In this document: positions 1 to 8,176 of the stretch, in pieces
Position numbering within the stretch: position 1 is the stretch's first letter
How the letters are laid out: every line of letters begins with the position of its first letter
Origin: Desulfobacula sp.
GTDB lineage: Bacteria; Desulfobacterota; Desulfobacteria; Desulfobacterales; Desulfobacteraceae
Length of the DNA stretch: 64,000 nt
NCBI GenBank assembly: GCA_023701135.1
Contig: JAMPXP010000023.1
Coordinates: forward strand, 1 to 64,000
Direction: 5' to 3'
Program-made: the position numbers and the translations under genes
Notes under the pieces: generated by a model
Databases searched by the model: none
Told to the model about the DNA's origin: nothing
What the model saw: the letters and a program-made list of their open reading frames with translations, nothing else

Positions 1-786
1 CTCAACGAGGAATTGTTAACGGTTAACAATGACTTGCAAACCAATGTGCTGAACCTGTCCCGTGCCAACAACGACATAAACAATCTACTGGCCGGCACCG
101 GCATTGCCACGGTTTTTGTGGATTTTCGACTGCGTATCCTGAACTTCACCCCCACCGCTTCCCAAATCATCAATGTGATCCGGAGCGATGTGGGGCGCCC
201 CTTGGGTCATATCGTCTCCAATCTGATCAATTACAATTGCCTGGTGGAAGACATAAATGCCGTGCTGAAAACCCTGATTCCCAAAGAGATCGAAGTGCAG
301 ACCACGGACGGCCTTTGGTACACGATGCGCATCCTGCCCTATCGTACCATTGACAACGTCATCGAGGGTGCGGTGCTCACCTTTGTGGACGTTACCGAGA
401 TAAAAAAGACGAGGGAGGCACTGCAAGAAGCAAACGCCATGCTCCGTCTGGCCTTGGTGGCGCGCGATGCCCACGATGCCGTCACCGTCCAGGATCTGGA
501 TGGACAAATTTTAGCCTGGAACCCGGGAGCGGTGAGGATGTATGGCTGGAGTGAGGCTGAGGCGCTTTTGATGAACGTCCGCGAGCGGGTTCCGGAAAAG
601 CTGCGCAAACAAGCTCAGGCCAAGGTTCATCAGCTCAGCCGGTCGGAAATCCTGAAGCCCTATATTACCGAGCGGATTGCCAAAGACGGGTCCATCGTGA
701 AGGTTTCGATCATCTCCACCGCTCTGGTGAATGAAGCCGGGCAGATGTATGCCGTCGCAACAACGGAACGGGCCAGGGGGAAATAA
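1..786 (+). CDS. CheB/CheR-type chemotaxis fusion protein, C-terminal PAS part (5' end outside window)
   Basis: This is the C-terminal end of a signalling protein, open from the first base (it begins LNEELLTVNNDLQ) and ending at a TAA at 784-786. The text resembles the linker and PAS region of CheB-CheR-PAS fusions: a LNEEL-x-TVNNDLQ coiled coil, then a PAS domain with FVDFRLRILNFTP, DVGRPL and MRILPYRTIDN...GAVLTFVDVTE, and then a second PAS domain (about residues 145-255 of the visible part) with DLDGQILAWNPGA and YGWSEAEAL. In this family the missing N-terminus carries the methylesterase and methyltransferase domains; that is family knowledge, not visible here. The protein stops right after the second PAS domain with no kinase domain. 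It could also be a plain PAS sensor. Confidence 0.8.
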   Translation, partial: LNEELLTVNNDLQTNVLNLSRANNDINNLLAGTGIATVFVDFRLRILNFTPTASQIINVIRSDVGRPLGHIVSNLINYNCLVEDINAVLKTLIPKEIEVQTTDGLWYTMRILPYRTIDNVIEGAVLTFVDVTEIKKTREALQEANAMLRLALVARDAHDAVTVQDLDGQILAWNPGAVRMYGWSEAEALLMNVRERVPEKLRKQAQAKVHQLSRSEILKPYITERIAKDGSIVKVSIISTALVNEAGQMYAVATTERARGK

Positions 787-849
787 GAAAGACCGGCAGT
801 AATTTCCTGCCGCCGCCACCCTGATGGGTGAACCCCGCAGCAAGATGGT

Positions 850-1044
850 CAGGCGAACCATCTCAGGGCTCATCCTCAAGGAAGATCAGGAAATCTATTA
901 CCGGCACCGCAAATTGCTCTTTGAGTTCGGCGAGCCCCAGGAATGCGAACTGCGAGATTGTGCAAAAAGACGGGGCAACATTCTTTATCCCATTATCGGT
1001 CATGCCGAGATGCTTCTGGAAGATATCCCGGACTCAGTACAGAT
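850..1044 (+). pseudogene. Remnant of a PAS sensor histidine kinase, internally deleted and frameshifted
   Basis: Three short pieces in two frames together look like a PAS sensor kinase. One frame reads ISGLILKEDQEIYYRHRKLL then GEPQECELR, typical PAS text. It continues best in the next frame as IVQKDGATFF (about 952-981). The first frame resumes with NILYPIIGHAEMLLEDIPDS (about 977-1036), which matches the stretch after the phospho-accepting His of HisKA domains of the FNNILxPIIGHxEMLLED type. The His itself, the rest of HisKA and the ATPase domain are missing. The PAS and HisKA pieces join inside about 15 bases, as expected for a deletion between two distant parts of one gene. No functional product is expected. 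Confidence 0.55.
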
Positions 1045-1162
1045 AAATTTTTGGCACCCCATATATAGTGTATGACCTTTTTTCAATTTTAAAAATTCAA
1101 TTCAAATATATGGGCCGCAGACCGAAATCCTGCCCATTCTTTCAGATTGTTTTTTTTAGTAT

Positions 1163-1294
1163 ATTAAGGTGAATCCTCAACCAGGGCCACCCGCCGATTT
1201 TTGGCCTTGCCGTCTTCGGTTTTATTGGAGGCCACGGGGCAGGCATAGGAAACCCCCACCGGGGTCAGGCGGTCCGCCGGTTCGCCGTATTTTG
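1163..1294 (-). pseudogene. Truncated duplicate of the 3' end of the ompA-like gene
   Basis: These 132 bases match 4357-4488 in the same orientation with about 11 mismatches by eye (roughly 92% identity). On the minus strand they encode the last 42 residues of the OmpA-like protein (KYGEPADRLTPVGVSYACPV ... RVALVEDSP) with only three amino-acid changes from the intact gene and the same stop codon. Upstream (above 1294) the similarity ends abruptly, so there is no start, signal peptide or OmpA core. It is a displaced gene tail and forms one of two direct repeats that bracket the 1.3-4.36 kb segment. Confidence 0.85.
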
Positions 1295-1623
1295 ATGCAG
1301 GCCGGCCCCAGCGCCGTCAATGCCTTAACCATTGATGATCATCAGAAGGTTATGGCGGTTTCAGTGATCCGCCCGGACAAGACCCCGGAAGTAAAACCGA
1401 CCGGGATCTGCGGCAATGATCTTCCCCCTCATTGGGTCCGGTATCCGGCAGTTCCGCAATATTAGCATGATTTTATCGAATTTTTATTTGCAAAGCCATC
1501 TTTCATGCTATAGTCGGCAAAGAGCTAATTTGTTGATAATAGAAAAAATATATTTGAACCAAAATGCTTCCGGAAATCAATAACCGACTGTTCTGTCGAC
1601 AATGGTAAAATGAGGAATATCGA
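1295..1623. other. Intergenic stretch, no recognisable gene
   Basis: About 330 bases between the ompA-tail remnant and the lipoprotein gene. A plus-strand open frame runs through the remnant to 1465, but its first half is the antisense of the ompA tail and the rest matches nothing I recognise. The last 150 bases are A+T-rich and would fit a promoter for the downstream lipoprotein gene, but no convincing -35/-10 pair was found. Confidence 0.5.
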
Positions 1624-2460
1624 GTGAACAGGAAAGTAGCCAAACGATTATATCAGGCGCGGCTTCTTGCGGTGGTGATCTTGCTGACGGGAGTTGTGGC
1701 CGGCTGCGCTCATCAGATCCATGCTCCGATGCAACCCGATGGCTGGAGTGCCCAACCTGTTGCTATCGTGTGCCGTTTTGCCCCTGATGCCGATCTTGAT
1801 CCCGCCACCAGAACTCCTGTGGGGGACGAGGGGTATTTTCTTTATATCCTGACTGAACCTGCCGTTTGGGACTTCAGCGATGCGTCGTCGCTTCTCTTTT
1901 CTATTTGGCAGCGCCCTTCAGCGCATAGCTGGATCATTCTGGAAAGTCCCGGGAGTCGCATGGAATTCGGCCATATAGGCAATTTCGGACAGGAGAAGCC
2001 ACGTTACCATGCCGGCGTGATGCAGAAGATTCAGGAGGGGGACCCCAATCCTATCGCTTATTTATGGCAGACGATGTCCGATGGTCAATTCCAGATCGGC
2101 AGGCCCGGCCGCCCCCCCACGTTCGTCTGGAGAATGCCGATTGCCCGGCGCCGGTATCAGATGATCTATGAATATGTGATGCAGCGCAAGTATGACCGGT
2201 TCGATCTGAGGACCGGCAACTGCACGGATCTGGTAATGGAGACAGCGGCGATGGCCGGCATCCACCTGATCCACCGCATCCGCCTCACCTTGCCGCAGGA
2301 AGCGAAGGTATTGGGCGATACACTCCGTGTTTGGACGGATCCACAATACCGCATACTGGAATTCAGCACTCCCGAAGTTCTGGACGCGGATCTGCAGCAG
2401 CTTGCCCGGATAGGAATCGGGATCGATGTCACTGCGTGGTATCTGAATTTGAAAGACTGA
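1624..2460 (+). CDS. Predicted outer-membrane or periplasmic lipoprotein, possible cysteine-peptidase-like fold
   Basis: A 278-residue protein starting at GTG with GAGG about 10 bases upstream. The N-terminus is a lipoprotein signal peptide: basic start, hydrophobic core LLAVVILLTGVVA and lipobox VVAGC (Cys about residue 28). The mature part is soluble. HSWIILES (about residue 100) and TGNCTDLV (about residue 198) recall the His and Cys blocks of permuted NlpC/P60 and DUF4105-like families, which would make it a cell-envelope hydrolase; this is a weak motif-level suggestion. It lies 93 bases upstream of a membrane transferase on the same strand, so the two may form one transcription unit acting on the envelope. 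Both lie between the ompA-tail direct repeats. Confidence 0.65.
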   Translation: MNRKVAKRLYQARLLAVVILLTGVVAGCAHQIHAPMQPDGWSAQPVAIVCRFAPDADLDPATRTPVGDEGYFLYILTEPAVWDFSDASSLLFSIWQRPSAHSWIILESPGSRMEFGHIGNFGQEKPRYHAGVMQKIQEGDPNPIAYLWQTMSDGQFQIGRPGRPPTFVWRMPIARRRYQMIYEYVMQRKYDRFDLRTGNCTDLVMETAAMAGIHLIHRIRLTLPQEAKVLGDTLRVWTDPQYRILEFSTPEVLDADLQQLARIGIGIDVTAWYLNLKD

Positions 2461-2553
2461 CGATCACGCTGACACCTGGCCAAACCGGGTCTGATCCAAC
2501 CGGTGAATTGCAGTTACCAGGAGAATGAATGACACTGAAGCAGAGGTCTATAA

Positions 2554-4293
2554 ATGTTGGTTCAACATCGAGTTCCCATTACCGTTACCGCCTTGATTGC
2601 AGCAGCGCTCGCCGTCCTTATCGATCTTATTTTCAGGTTCAGCAATTACAGGGATCTGCTGCATCTGCTTTCAGGAGCCGGCGCCGTGAAGTTCTCAGGC
2701 ACCCTTACGCTGGTATTTCTACAGATGGTCGCCTTGCTCTATCTCCTCCTTCTCTTGCCCAGGCTTCTCCGCTCAGTCGTCGTCCTTCTTTTTGTTTTCG
2801 TTGTGATCGTCCAATTTTCCTATTGGCTGACGCTAAACCAGTTCATTACCAGCACCGACCTGTTTCTCATCCTGAATGTCAGTGCTGACAATCTCAAAGG
2901 AGCCATCTCAAGTTTCTTCAAACCACTTATCCTCTGGTATACGCTCCCTTACACCATCTTTCTTTTTGCACTGATGTTCGTCCCTGTCAGATCCACATTC
3001 CGAAAGTCCCTTGCGCTCAGCCTCCTACCCGTGCTCTACCTCCTCGTTTCCAATTACGCCCTATTTCTTTACGCAGCAGAAGGCAATTTCCATCTGAATC
3101 CCATGACCTCCCTGCTCCGTTCCGCATTTCATTACACGTTTGAAACTCTCCGTGAATATCATGGGCCCCGGGAAGCGCTGCCCGCCCTGAACACCTCCCG
3201 GCAGCCGCTTAACAGCATCATCTATATCATTGATGAATCCATCCGTGGCAGCAATCTCAGTCTGAACGGCTACCCGCGCGCCACAACACCGTTTCTTCAA
3301 TCCATCGAAAGCCGGGGACGCCTCAGGAATCTCGGCATTTGCGTTGCTGCCGGCACCTCTTCCTATCTCAGCAATGCCTATCTGATCACCGGCCATAACG
3401 CATTTCCCGACAACGCCTTTCGAACATTCAAGAATCCCACCCTGTTTGATTATGCAAAAAAAATGGGCTACGAGACGATCTTTATCGATGTCGATAGCGG
3501 CTATCTTTCCAAGCTTCTGGAAACGGCCCCGGAGGGTCGTGTGAGATCCTTGGACCGGTGGATGAATAATCAGTCGTTCAGGGATTGGCAGATTGATCTT
3601 GAAACTACGAAAGATCTGGGCATCGCCCGATATCTGAGTAACCTCTTGAATGAAAGAGGCGGTTATTTCATTCTCGTCAACAAGAAGGGCCTTCATTTCC
3701 ACTACCGCAATACATACCCGGATGATCCGGCCTTTACGTTTTGGAAACCGGTTATGGAACCATCGGAGCCCATCACCACCGATCCGGCAGGACGCGAGAA
3801 GCTCGTCAATACCTATGACAACGGGATTCGTTTTCAGGTGGATGAATTCTTCCGTGAGCTGGTCTCAAAGACAACCAATCAGAATTACGTCGTCCTTTAC
3901 ACATCGGACCATGGCCAGACTTTGGCCGAGCAGGGTCAGGTATATACCCATTTGAAGCCCGACAAAGTGATCGTTGATGTCCCCGGATTTTTCGTATTCG
4001 GCGGGCAATATGACAAGAAAGAATCCTTAACCGGCATTTTCCCCGGCATCCGGGTTTCTCATCTGAACAATTTTGCAACGCTCCTTGATCTGATGGATGT
4101 GCCAATGTCTTTGCGGGTTCGTTCCTACGACAAATCGATTTTCTCTTTGACGGCCGAGGACAACAGAGAGCGTTACTATATGAGCGGCTCTCTTCATGGG
4201 TCCGGTGATTACGTTGTGAAGATGGTACCCACACCGGCTGATGAGGGATGGGGCGTTTCAAGACCTGCCGGCAATGGACCAAAGGCTGATTGA
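2554..4293 (+). CDS. Membrane-anchored alkaline-phosphatase-superfamily transferase (EptA/sulfatase-like)
   Basis: A 579-residue integral membrane enzyme. The first 175 residues hold about five hydrophobic segments, then comes a periplasmic alkaline-phosphatase/sulfatase fold. Motifs resemble phosphoethanolamine transferases: IIDESIRGSNLSLNGYPRAT near residue 225 (metal-binding Asp/Glu and the GY-x-R-x-TTP block), AGTSSYLSN (about 268, the Thr being the likely nucleophile), and YTSDHGQTLAEQG (about 450, metal-binding Asp-His). Such enzymes move phosphoethanolamine or a similar head group onto lipid A or glycans. The actual substrate here is unknown. The start is forced: the codon just before ATG 2554 is an in-frame TAA, with GAGG seven bases upstream. 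The family call is firm; lipid A specificity is a guess. Confidence 0.8.
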   Translation: MLVQHRVPITVTALIAAALAVLIDLIFRFSNYRDLLHLLSGAGAVKFSGTLTLVFLQMVALLYLLLLLPRLLRSVVVLLFVFVVIVQFSYWLTLNQFITSTDLFLILNVSADNLKGAISSFFKPLILWYTLPYTIFLFALMFVPVRSTFRKSLALSLLPVLYLLVSNYALFLYAAEGNFHLNPMTSLLRSAFHYTFETLREYHGPREALPALNTSRQPLNSIIYIIDESIRGSNLSLNGYPRATTPFLQSIESRGRLRNLGICVAAGTSSYLSNAYLITGHNAFPDNAFRTFKNPTLFDYAKKMGYETIFIDVDSGYLSKLLETAPEGRVRSLDRWMNNQSFRDWQIDLETTKDLGIARYLSNLLNERGGYFILVNKKGLHFHYRNTYPDDPAFTFWKPVMEPSEPITTDPAGREKLVNTYDNGIRFQVDEFFRELVSKTTNQNYVVLYTSDHGQTLAEQGQVYTHLKPDKVIVDVPGFFVFGGQYDKKESLTGIFPGIRVSHLNNFATLLDLMDVPMSLRVRSYDKSIFSLTAEDNRERYYMSGSLHGSGDYVVKMVPTPADEGWGVSRPAGNGPKAD

Positions 4294-4356
4294 TCCCCCC
4301 CCCGGAAAACCGGAGGCAGGGTTAAGCCGCATTTTCAAAAATCAACTTCTGTAAAC

Positions 4357-4488
4357 ATTAAGGCGAACCCTCAACCAGGGCTACGCGCCGGTTTTTGGCC
4401 CTGCCGTCTTCGGTTTTATTGGAGGCCACGGGACAGGCATAGGAAACCCCCACCGGTGTCAGGCGGTCCGCCGGGGCACCGTATTTTG
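4357..4488. repeat. Right copy of the 132-bp ompA-tail direct repeat
   Basis: This is the 3' end of the intact ompA-like gene. It pairs with 1163-1294 in direct orientation (about 11 mismatches of 132). The two copies enclose 3.06 kb holding the lipoprotein and transferase genes. The homology begins one base beyond the gene's stop codon and ends inside the coding sequence. Confidence 0.85.
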
Positions 4489-5353
4489 CGGTCAGTTCTT
4501 TTGTGACGGAGGCGGCCCGGCGGGAGGAAAGATCCATATTGTAGGCAAAGGTCCCGGCGGTGTCGGTGTGACCCACCACGAGCAGTTTCAGGTTTTTATT
4601 CTCGCTCAGGAGGGCGGCGATCTGTTTCAGGGTTTCTGCGGATTCAGGTTTGATATCCGCCTTATCGGTATCAAAATAGATGCCGTAAAGGGCTATGCTC
4701 CCGGAGGTTGAAATCGCGTCGGCCATTTCCCCGGAAGTCACGGTGACCATTTTCGTATCCATGGGTTTGGCTTCTATGATATCCACCTGGAGCAGGACCT
4801 GGCCCTTTTCGATATTTTTCAGATTGGCGGCCCAGAACCGGTTTTCAACGGCGTATAAGGACAGGACCAGATTGCCTTCGGCCCCTTTTTTTTCAAGGGC
4901 CAGGAACCTCTGGGTATCACTGTTCAGTGTCAGGGCCGGGATATTGGGCGGCCACTGGAGTTTCTTATATCCGGCCGCCTCGGCAAAATAGCTGCCCAAC
5001 TCATCCTTGCTTCCGGAAAAAAGAGGGGTGAATCCCTGGGCCTGGAGTTCATTTTCGTAGTTGCGGACCACCTCCAGGGGTGAGCGGCCCATGGGGATTT
5101 TATAGGTCAGCCGCGTCACAGCCCCTTCCGCCTGCATGGATTGGGTCAGTTCGGACGAGCTTTTGGCCTTGCCGAGAGCAATGGTAAGGCTGTCATATTC
5201 ATGAAATTCATATTTGATGATTTCCGAACCTTCATAGCGTTTGAAAAGCCGGTGGTCCTTGCTGCCCACTATATCAGCGGCAAAGAGAAGGCCTGACGGC
5301 AGGATACAGAGGACAATGAAAGTCATGATCCCGAAAATGGGTTTGATATGCAT
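4358..5353 (-). CDS. OmpA-family peptidoglycan-associated outer-membrane protein
   Basis: A 331-residue secreted protein. Start chosen at ATG 5353 because AAGGAATTCC precedes it and the text that follows is a signal peptide (FGIMTFIVLCILPSGLLFA) ending near residue 25; the frame stays open further upstream without a ribosome-binding site. The middle is unassigned. The C-terminal ~115 residues are an OmpA domain: YGIYFDTDKADIKPESAETL, VVGHTDTAGTFAYNMDLSSR and a basic ending KNRRVALVE. OmpA domains bind peptidoglycan through conserved Asp and Arg residues (in HTDTAG and LSSRRA), so the protein likely ties the envelope to the wall. It lies 31 bases after a secreted small protein on the same strand, probably one operon. 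Its 3' end is duplicated at 1163-1294. Confidence 0.9.
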   Translation of the reverse strand: MHIKPIFGIMTFIVLCILPSGLLFAADIVGSKDHRLFKRYEGSEIIKYEFHEYDSLTIALGKAKSSSELTQSMQAEGAVTRLTYKIPMGRSPLEVVRNYENELQAQGFTPLFSGSKDELGSYFAEAAGYKKLQWPPNIPALTLNSDTQRFLALEKKGAEGNLVLSLYAVENRFWAANLKNIEKGQVLLQVDIIEAKPMDTKMVTVTSGEMADAISTSGSIALYGIYFDTDKADIKPESAETLKQIAALLSENKNLKLLVVGHTDTAGTFAYNMDLSSRRAASVTKELTAKYGAPADRLTPVGVSYACPVASNKTEDGRAKNRRVALVEGSP

Positions 5354-5384
5354 GGAATTCCTTTTTAATGCTTGAACATCATGG

Positions 5385-5921
5385 TTATTTGATTTTTTTA
5401 ATGACCAGGACGGCCAGGGCCTTGGCTTTTTCCAGATTGGCCGCCGGATCACCGGTGGCTGCCTGGGCCGTGAAATAGGTGTCTTTATAGAGGACATGGA
5501 GTCCGGCCCCCAGTTTCAGGCCGGAACCTCCCCAATAGGCTTTCTCGCCAATGCCCGGAATTTCCTGGAGAGAGTCGAGAAAGCTCATATTATTTTCAAA
5601 CAGGGATTTTGCAGTCCATTTTTTGCCCTTGGCCCAACCGGTGCGGAACATCTGCAACTGGGCAAAGCGCACGGCCGTATCCGAGGGGATATCAAAAAAA
5701 CAGACACTCTGGCCCATGGGGTTGGCAGGCGGAGCCTTAATTTCACCGATGCCGGTTCCCATGACTGTTTGAACTTCATCTTTGGTCAGGTAGTCGCAGG
5801 CATGCTCCTCAGCGCTCAAAGCCGGTCCCGCCCACAACATCAGGACGGCGGCTGCAAGCAAGGGCAGAAGCCTTTGTCTGCAGAGGTCGGCTAAATTTTG
5901 GATCAAATCATGTGGATCCAT
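5385..5921 (-). CDS. Secreted protein of unknown function, partner of the OmpA-family gene
   Basis: A 178-residue protein. Start taken at ATG 5921, preceded by AGGAGAT. A signal peptide follows (LLPLLAAAVLMLWAGPALSA, cleavage near residue 34). The mature protein begins EEHACDYLTKDEVQTVMG and has two cysteines (CDYL and SVCFFDI), which may form a disulfide. The layout (Cys, 'LTKDEV', a substrate-like domain of about 140 residues) resembles the DUF3558-like envelope proteins, but only weakly. It is the first gene of a likely two-gene unit with the OmpA-family protein, suggesting an envelope role. Function not recognised. Confidence 0.75.
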   Translation of the reverse strand: MDPHDLIQNLADLCRQRLLPLLAAAVLMLWAGPALSAEEHACDYLTKDEVQTVMGTGIGEIKAPPANPMGQSVCFFDIPSDTAVRFAQLQMFRTGWAKGKKWTAKSLFENNMSFLDSLQEIPGIGEKAYWGGSGLKLGAGLHVLYKDTYFTAQAATGDPAANLEKAKALAVLVIKKIK

Positions 5922-6068
5922 ATGGAAATCTCCTGGATTGATAAAGCTGTTTTTTATGTTTAGGACAGGAAAAAACACTTTGTCAATTAAAATAGAAAAT
6001 ATATGATAATGATGTTGCCGGCACTGGAAGAACACGATCCGGGCAACGGAAGAGGAGAACTCGAAAAG

Positions 6069-6821
6069 ATGGCAAATGAAATCATCCTGGACCTGGACCC
6101 ATCATTTGATTTTTTTCGTCCCGAGGACAGGGCCGGGACATCAGTCCGGGCCTCCCTGGATCGCCGGGCCTCGGTCAAGGACCTAGTGGAATCCTGCGGC
6201 ATCCCCCATACCGAGGTCGGGTATCTGCGGATGGACGGGAAAGAGGTGGGTTTTTCCCATATTCCCCGGTCCCCGGGACGCCTGACGGTGCGCGGCATCA
6301 GCCCGCCCTTTGACGTGGAGCGCCCGTCTTTTCTGAGGCCCGAGCCCCTTTCCGCCCTCCGGTTCATTGCCGATGCCAATGTGATCCGCCTGGGACGGCT
6401 GATGCTGATCCTGGGGTTTGACGTTGAGCTTTGCCGGAGGGGCAGCGACGGGGATATCGCCCGTCAGGCCCAAACCCAGGGCCGGATTGTGCTGACCCGG
6501 GACACGGCTCTTTTGAAGCGCAAAAAAATTATTTTTGCCCGGCGGGTCAGGGCGGACCTGCCCTATGACCAGGTTTTTGAAGTGGTTCATTTTTTCGGCC
6601 TGGAGCAGAGAACCGCCTTTTTTTCCAGGTGCACGGCCTGCAACGCCTTGCTTGAACCCAGGGCCAAGGATGAGATTCTTCACCTGCTGGAACCCAAGAC
6701 CCGGCTGTATTTTCACCGGTTTTTCCAGTGCCCGGATTGCGGCCGGATATTCTGGAGAGGGTCCCATGTGGAGAATATGAGGGAAAAATTTTCAGCCCTG
6801 GGAATTTCAATAAACGGTTGA
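6069..6821 (+). CDS. Mut7-C family RNase-like protein with N-terminal ubiquitin-like domain
   Basis: A 250-residue protein with two parts. The N-terminal 80 residues (ASLDRRASVKDLVESCGIPH ... SHIPRSPGRLTV) fit the Mut7-C ubiquitin-like domain. The C-terminal part is a Mut7-C (PIN-like nuclease) domain: LRFIADANVIRLGRL, GRIVLTRDTALL, then a zinc ribbon with CTAC...CPDC and the typical ending GRIFWRGSHVENM. The family motif is DAMLGRLARWLR; here it reads DANVIRLGRLMLIL, so the acidic Asp is kept but part of the helix is unusual. Start chosen at ATG 6069 with AGAGGAG 11 bases upstream; another ATG at 6003 lacks a site. Presumed to act on RNA in the cytoplasm; substrate unknown. Confidence 0.8.
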   Translation: MANEIILDLDPSFDFFRPEDRAGTSVRASLDRRASVKDLVESCGIPHTEVGYLRMDGKEVGFSHIPRSPGRLTVRGISPPFDVERPSFLRPEPLSALRFIADANVIRLGRLMLILGFDVELCRRGSDGDIARQAQTQGRIVLTRDTALLKRKKIIFARRVRADLPYDQVFEVVHFFGLEQRTAFFSRCTACNALLEPRAKDEILHLLEPKTRLYFHRFFQCPDCGRIFWRGSHVENMREKFSALGISING

Positions 6822-6877
6822 TTTACACCCCGGAGACCGTTATATTCGGCCTATTGTTAATTTAAATGAGGATCATC

Positions 6878-8176
6878 ATGATTATTGTGACCACCCATAA
6901 GGGCTCGGATTTTGACGCCATGGCCTCCCTGGTGGCGGCAACCCTGCTGTATCCCGGCGCCAGACCGGTTCTGCCGACATCCATCAACGGCAATCTGAAA
7001 ACCTTTTTATCCATTCATAAGGACCTGTTTAATTTTTATTCGCCCTCGGACATCACCCCGGACCACGTGAAAAAACTGGTGGTGGTGGACACCCATTCCT
7101 GGGACCGGCTGGAGGGCCTGGACAAGCTTAAGGGAAGAAAAGATCTGGAGATCGTGGTCTGGGATCACCATACCGAGGGCGATATGGAGGCCGCAGAGAA
7201 GCACGTGGCTGAAATGGGGGCCACGGTCACCATGCTGGTCCATGAATTAAAAAACCGCCGGACCCTGATCACGCCCATCCAGGCCACCCTTTTTCTCATG
7301 GGGCTCTATGAGGACACCGGCAATCTGACCTTTCCGTCCACCCTTTCCGAAGACGCCTATGCCGCAGGGTATCTTCTGGACCGGCGGGCCGATCTGAATA
7401 TCCTTTCCACGTTTTTAAGGCAGGCCTACGGCAAAAAGCAGAAAGACATCCTCTTTGAAATGATCCAGAAGGCCGAGAGAAGCGAGGTGGCCGGGTTTTC
7501 CATCAGCATTTCCCGGATGGATATCGAGGGCCGGATCCAGAACCTGGCCATGGTGCTTCAGATGTACCGGGAGATTGTCAATGTGGATGTGGCCTTCGGG
7601 ATTTTCAAGGATGTGGAGCGCAACAAATGCATGGTCATCGGCCGGAGCAATGTGGATGAGGTCAATATTGGGGTTCTCATGCGGAGCCTGGGCGGAGGCG
7701 GCCATCCCGGAGCCGGGTCGGCCCTGTTGCACGGCGTCAATCCCGATACCATCGAAGAAATGCTCGTGGAACTCATTTCAGGCAACCAGTATTCTTCCAT
7801 CCGGCTTTCGGATATCATGTCCTATCCCGTGGTTACCGTCACCGAGGACACCAAAATCGAAGAGGTGGCCATGATCCTGAGGGATATGGGATGCACGGGC
7901 GTACCCGTGGTGGACAAGGACGAGAACGTGGTGGGCGTCATTTCCCGGAGGGATTTCAAGAAGGTCAGGAAAACCAATCATATGCAGTCCCCGGTCAAGG
8001 CCTTCATGAGCAGAAAGGTCATCAGCATTGATCATCATAAGAGCGCGGTTGAAGCGGCCAAACTCATGATCAAACATGATGTCGGCCGGCTTCCGGTCAT
8101 GAAGGAAGGAAAACTCATCGGCATCATCACCCGGTCCGACGCCATGATGTATTTTTATGATCTTTTGCCCGATTGA
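6878..8176 (+). CDS. DHH/DHHA1 phosphoesterase with tandem CBS domains
   Basis: A 432-residue cytoplasmic protein. The DHH phosphoesterase core has the metal-binding motifs HKGSDFDAMAS, VVVDTH, and VWDHH (about residue 92), followed by DHHA1 with GGGGHPGAGSA (about 275). After that come two CBS domains (about 310-430: MSYPVVTVTEDTKIEEVAMI and FMSRKVISIDHH), each followed by GCTGVPVVDKD or GRLPVMKEGK-type text; CBS pairs usually bind adenine nucleotides. The same DHH-CBS block forms the N-terminus of some tRNA nucleotidyltransferases, but here the polymerase part is absent. Start taken at ATG 6878 with GAGG six bases upstream rather than ATG 6866. It converges with oleC and the 3' ends overlap by 22 bases. 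Confidence 0.88.
   Translation: MIIVTTHKGSDFDAMASLVAATLLYPGARPVLPTSINGNLKTFLSIHKDLFNFYSPSDITPDHVKKLVVVDTHSWDRLEGLDKLKGRKDLEIVVWDHHTEGDMEAAEKHVAEMGATVTMLVHELKNRRTLITPIQATLFLMGLYEDTGNLTFPSTLSEDAYAAGYLLDRRADLNILSTFLRQAYGKKQKDILFEMIQKAERSEVAGFSISISRMDIEGRIQNLAMVLQMYREIVNVDVAFGIFKDVERNKCMVIGRSNVDEVNIGVLMRSLGGGGHPGAGSALLHGVNPDTIEEMLVELISGNQYSSIRLSDIMSYPVVTVTEDTKIEEVAMILRDMGCTGVPVVDKDENVVGVISRRDFKKVRKTNHMQSPVKAFMSRKVISIDHHKSAVEAAKLMIKHDVGRLPVMKEGKLIGIITRSDAMMYFYDLLPD

Noticed and set aside
1169-1465. 98-codon plus-strand frame
   Set aside because: Its first half is the antisense of the ompA-tail remnant; the rest matches nothing and has no ribosome-binding site.
2529-2888. 119-codon frame with a good AGGAG site overlapping the transferase start
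   Set aside because: Arg/Ser-rich text with no family match; the overlapping frame is a clear membrane enzyme with its own GAGG.
1163-4488. The ompA-tail repeats as attachment sites of an integrative element
   Set aside because: The enclosed segment carries no integrase or mobility gene and the repeats differ by about 8%, so site-specific integration is not supported over homologous recombination.
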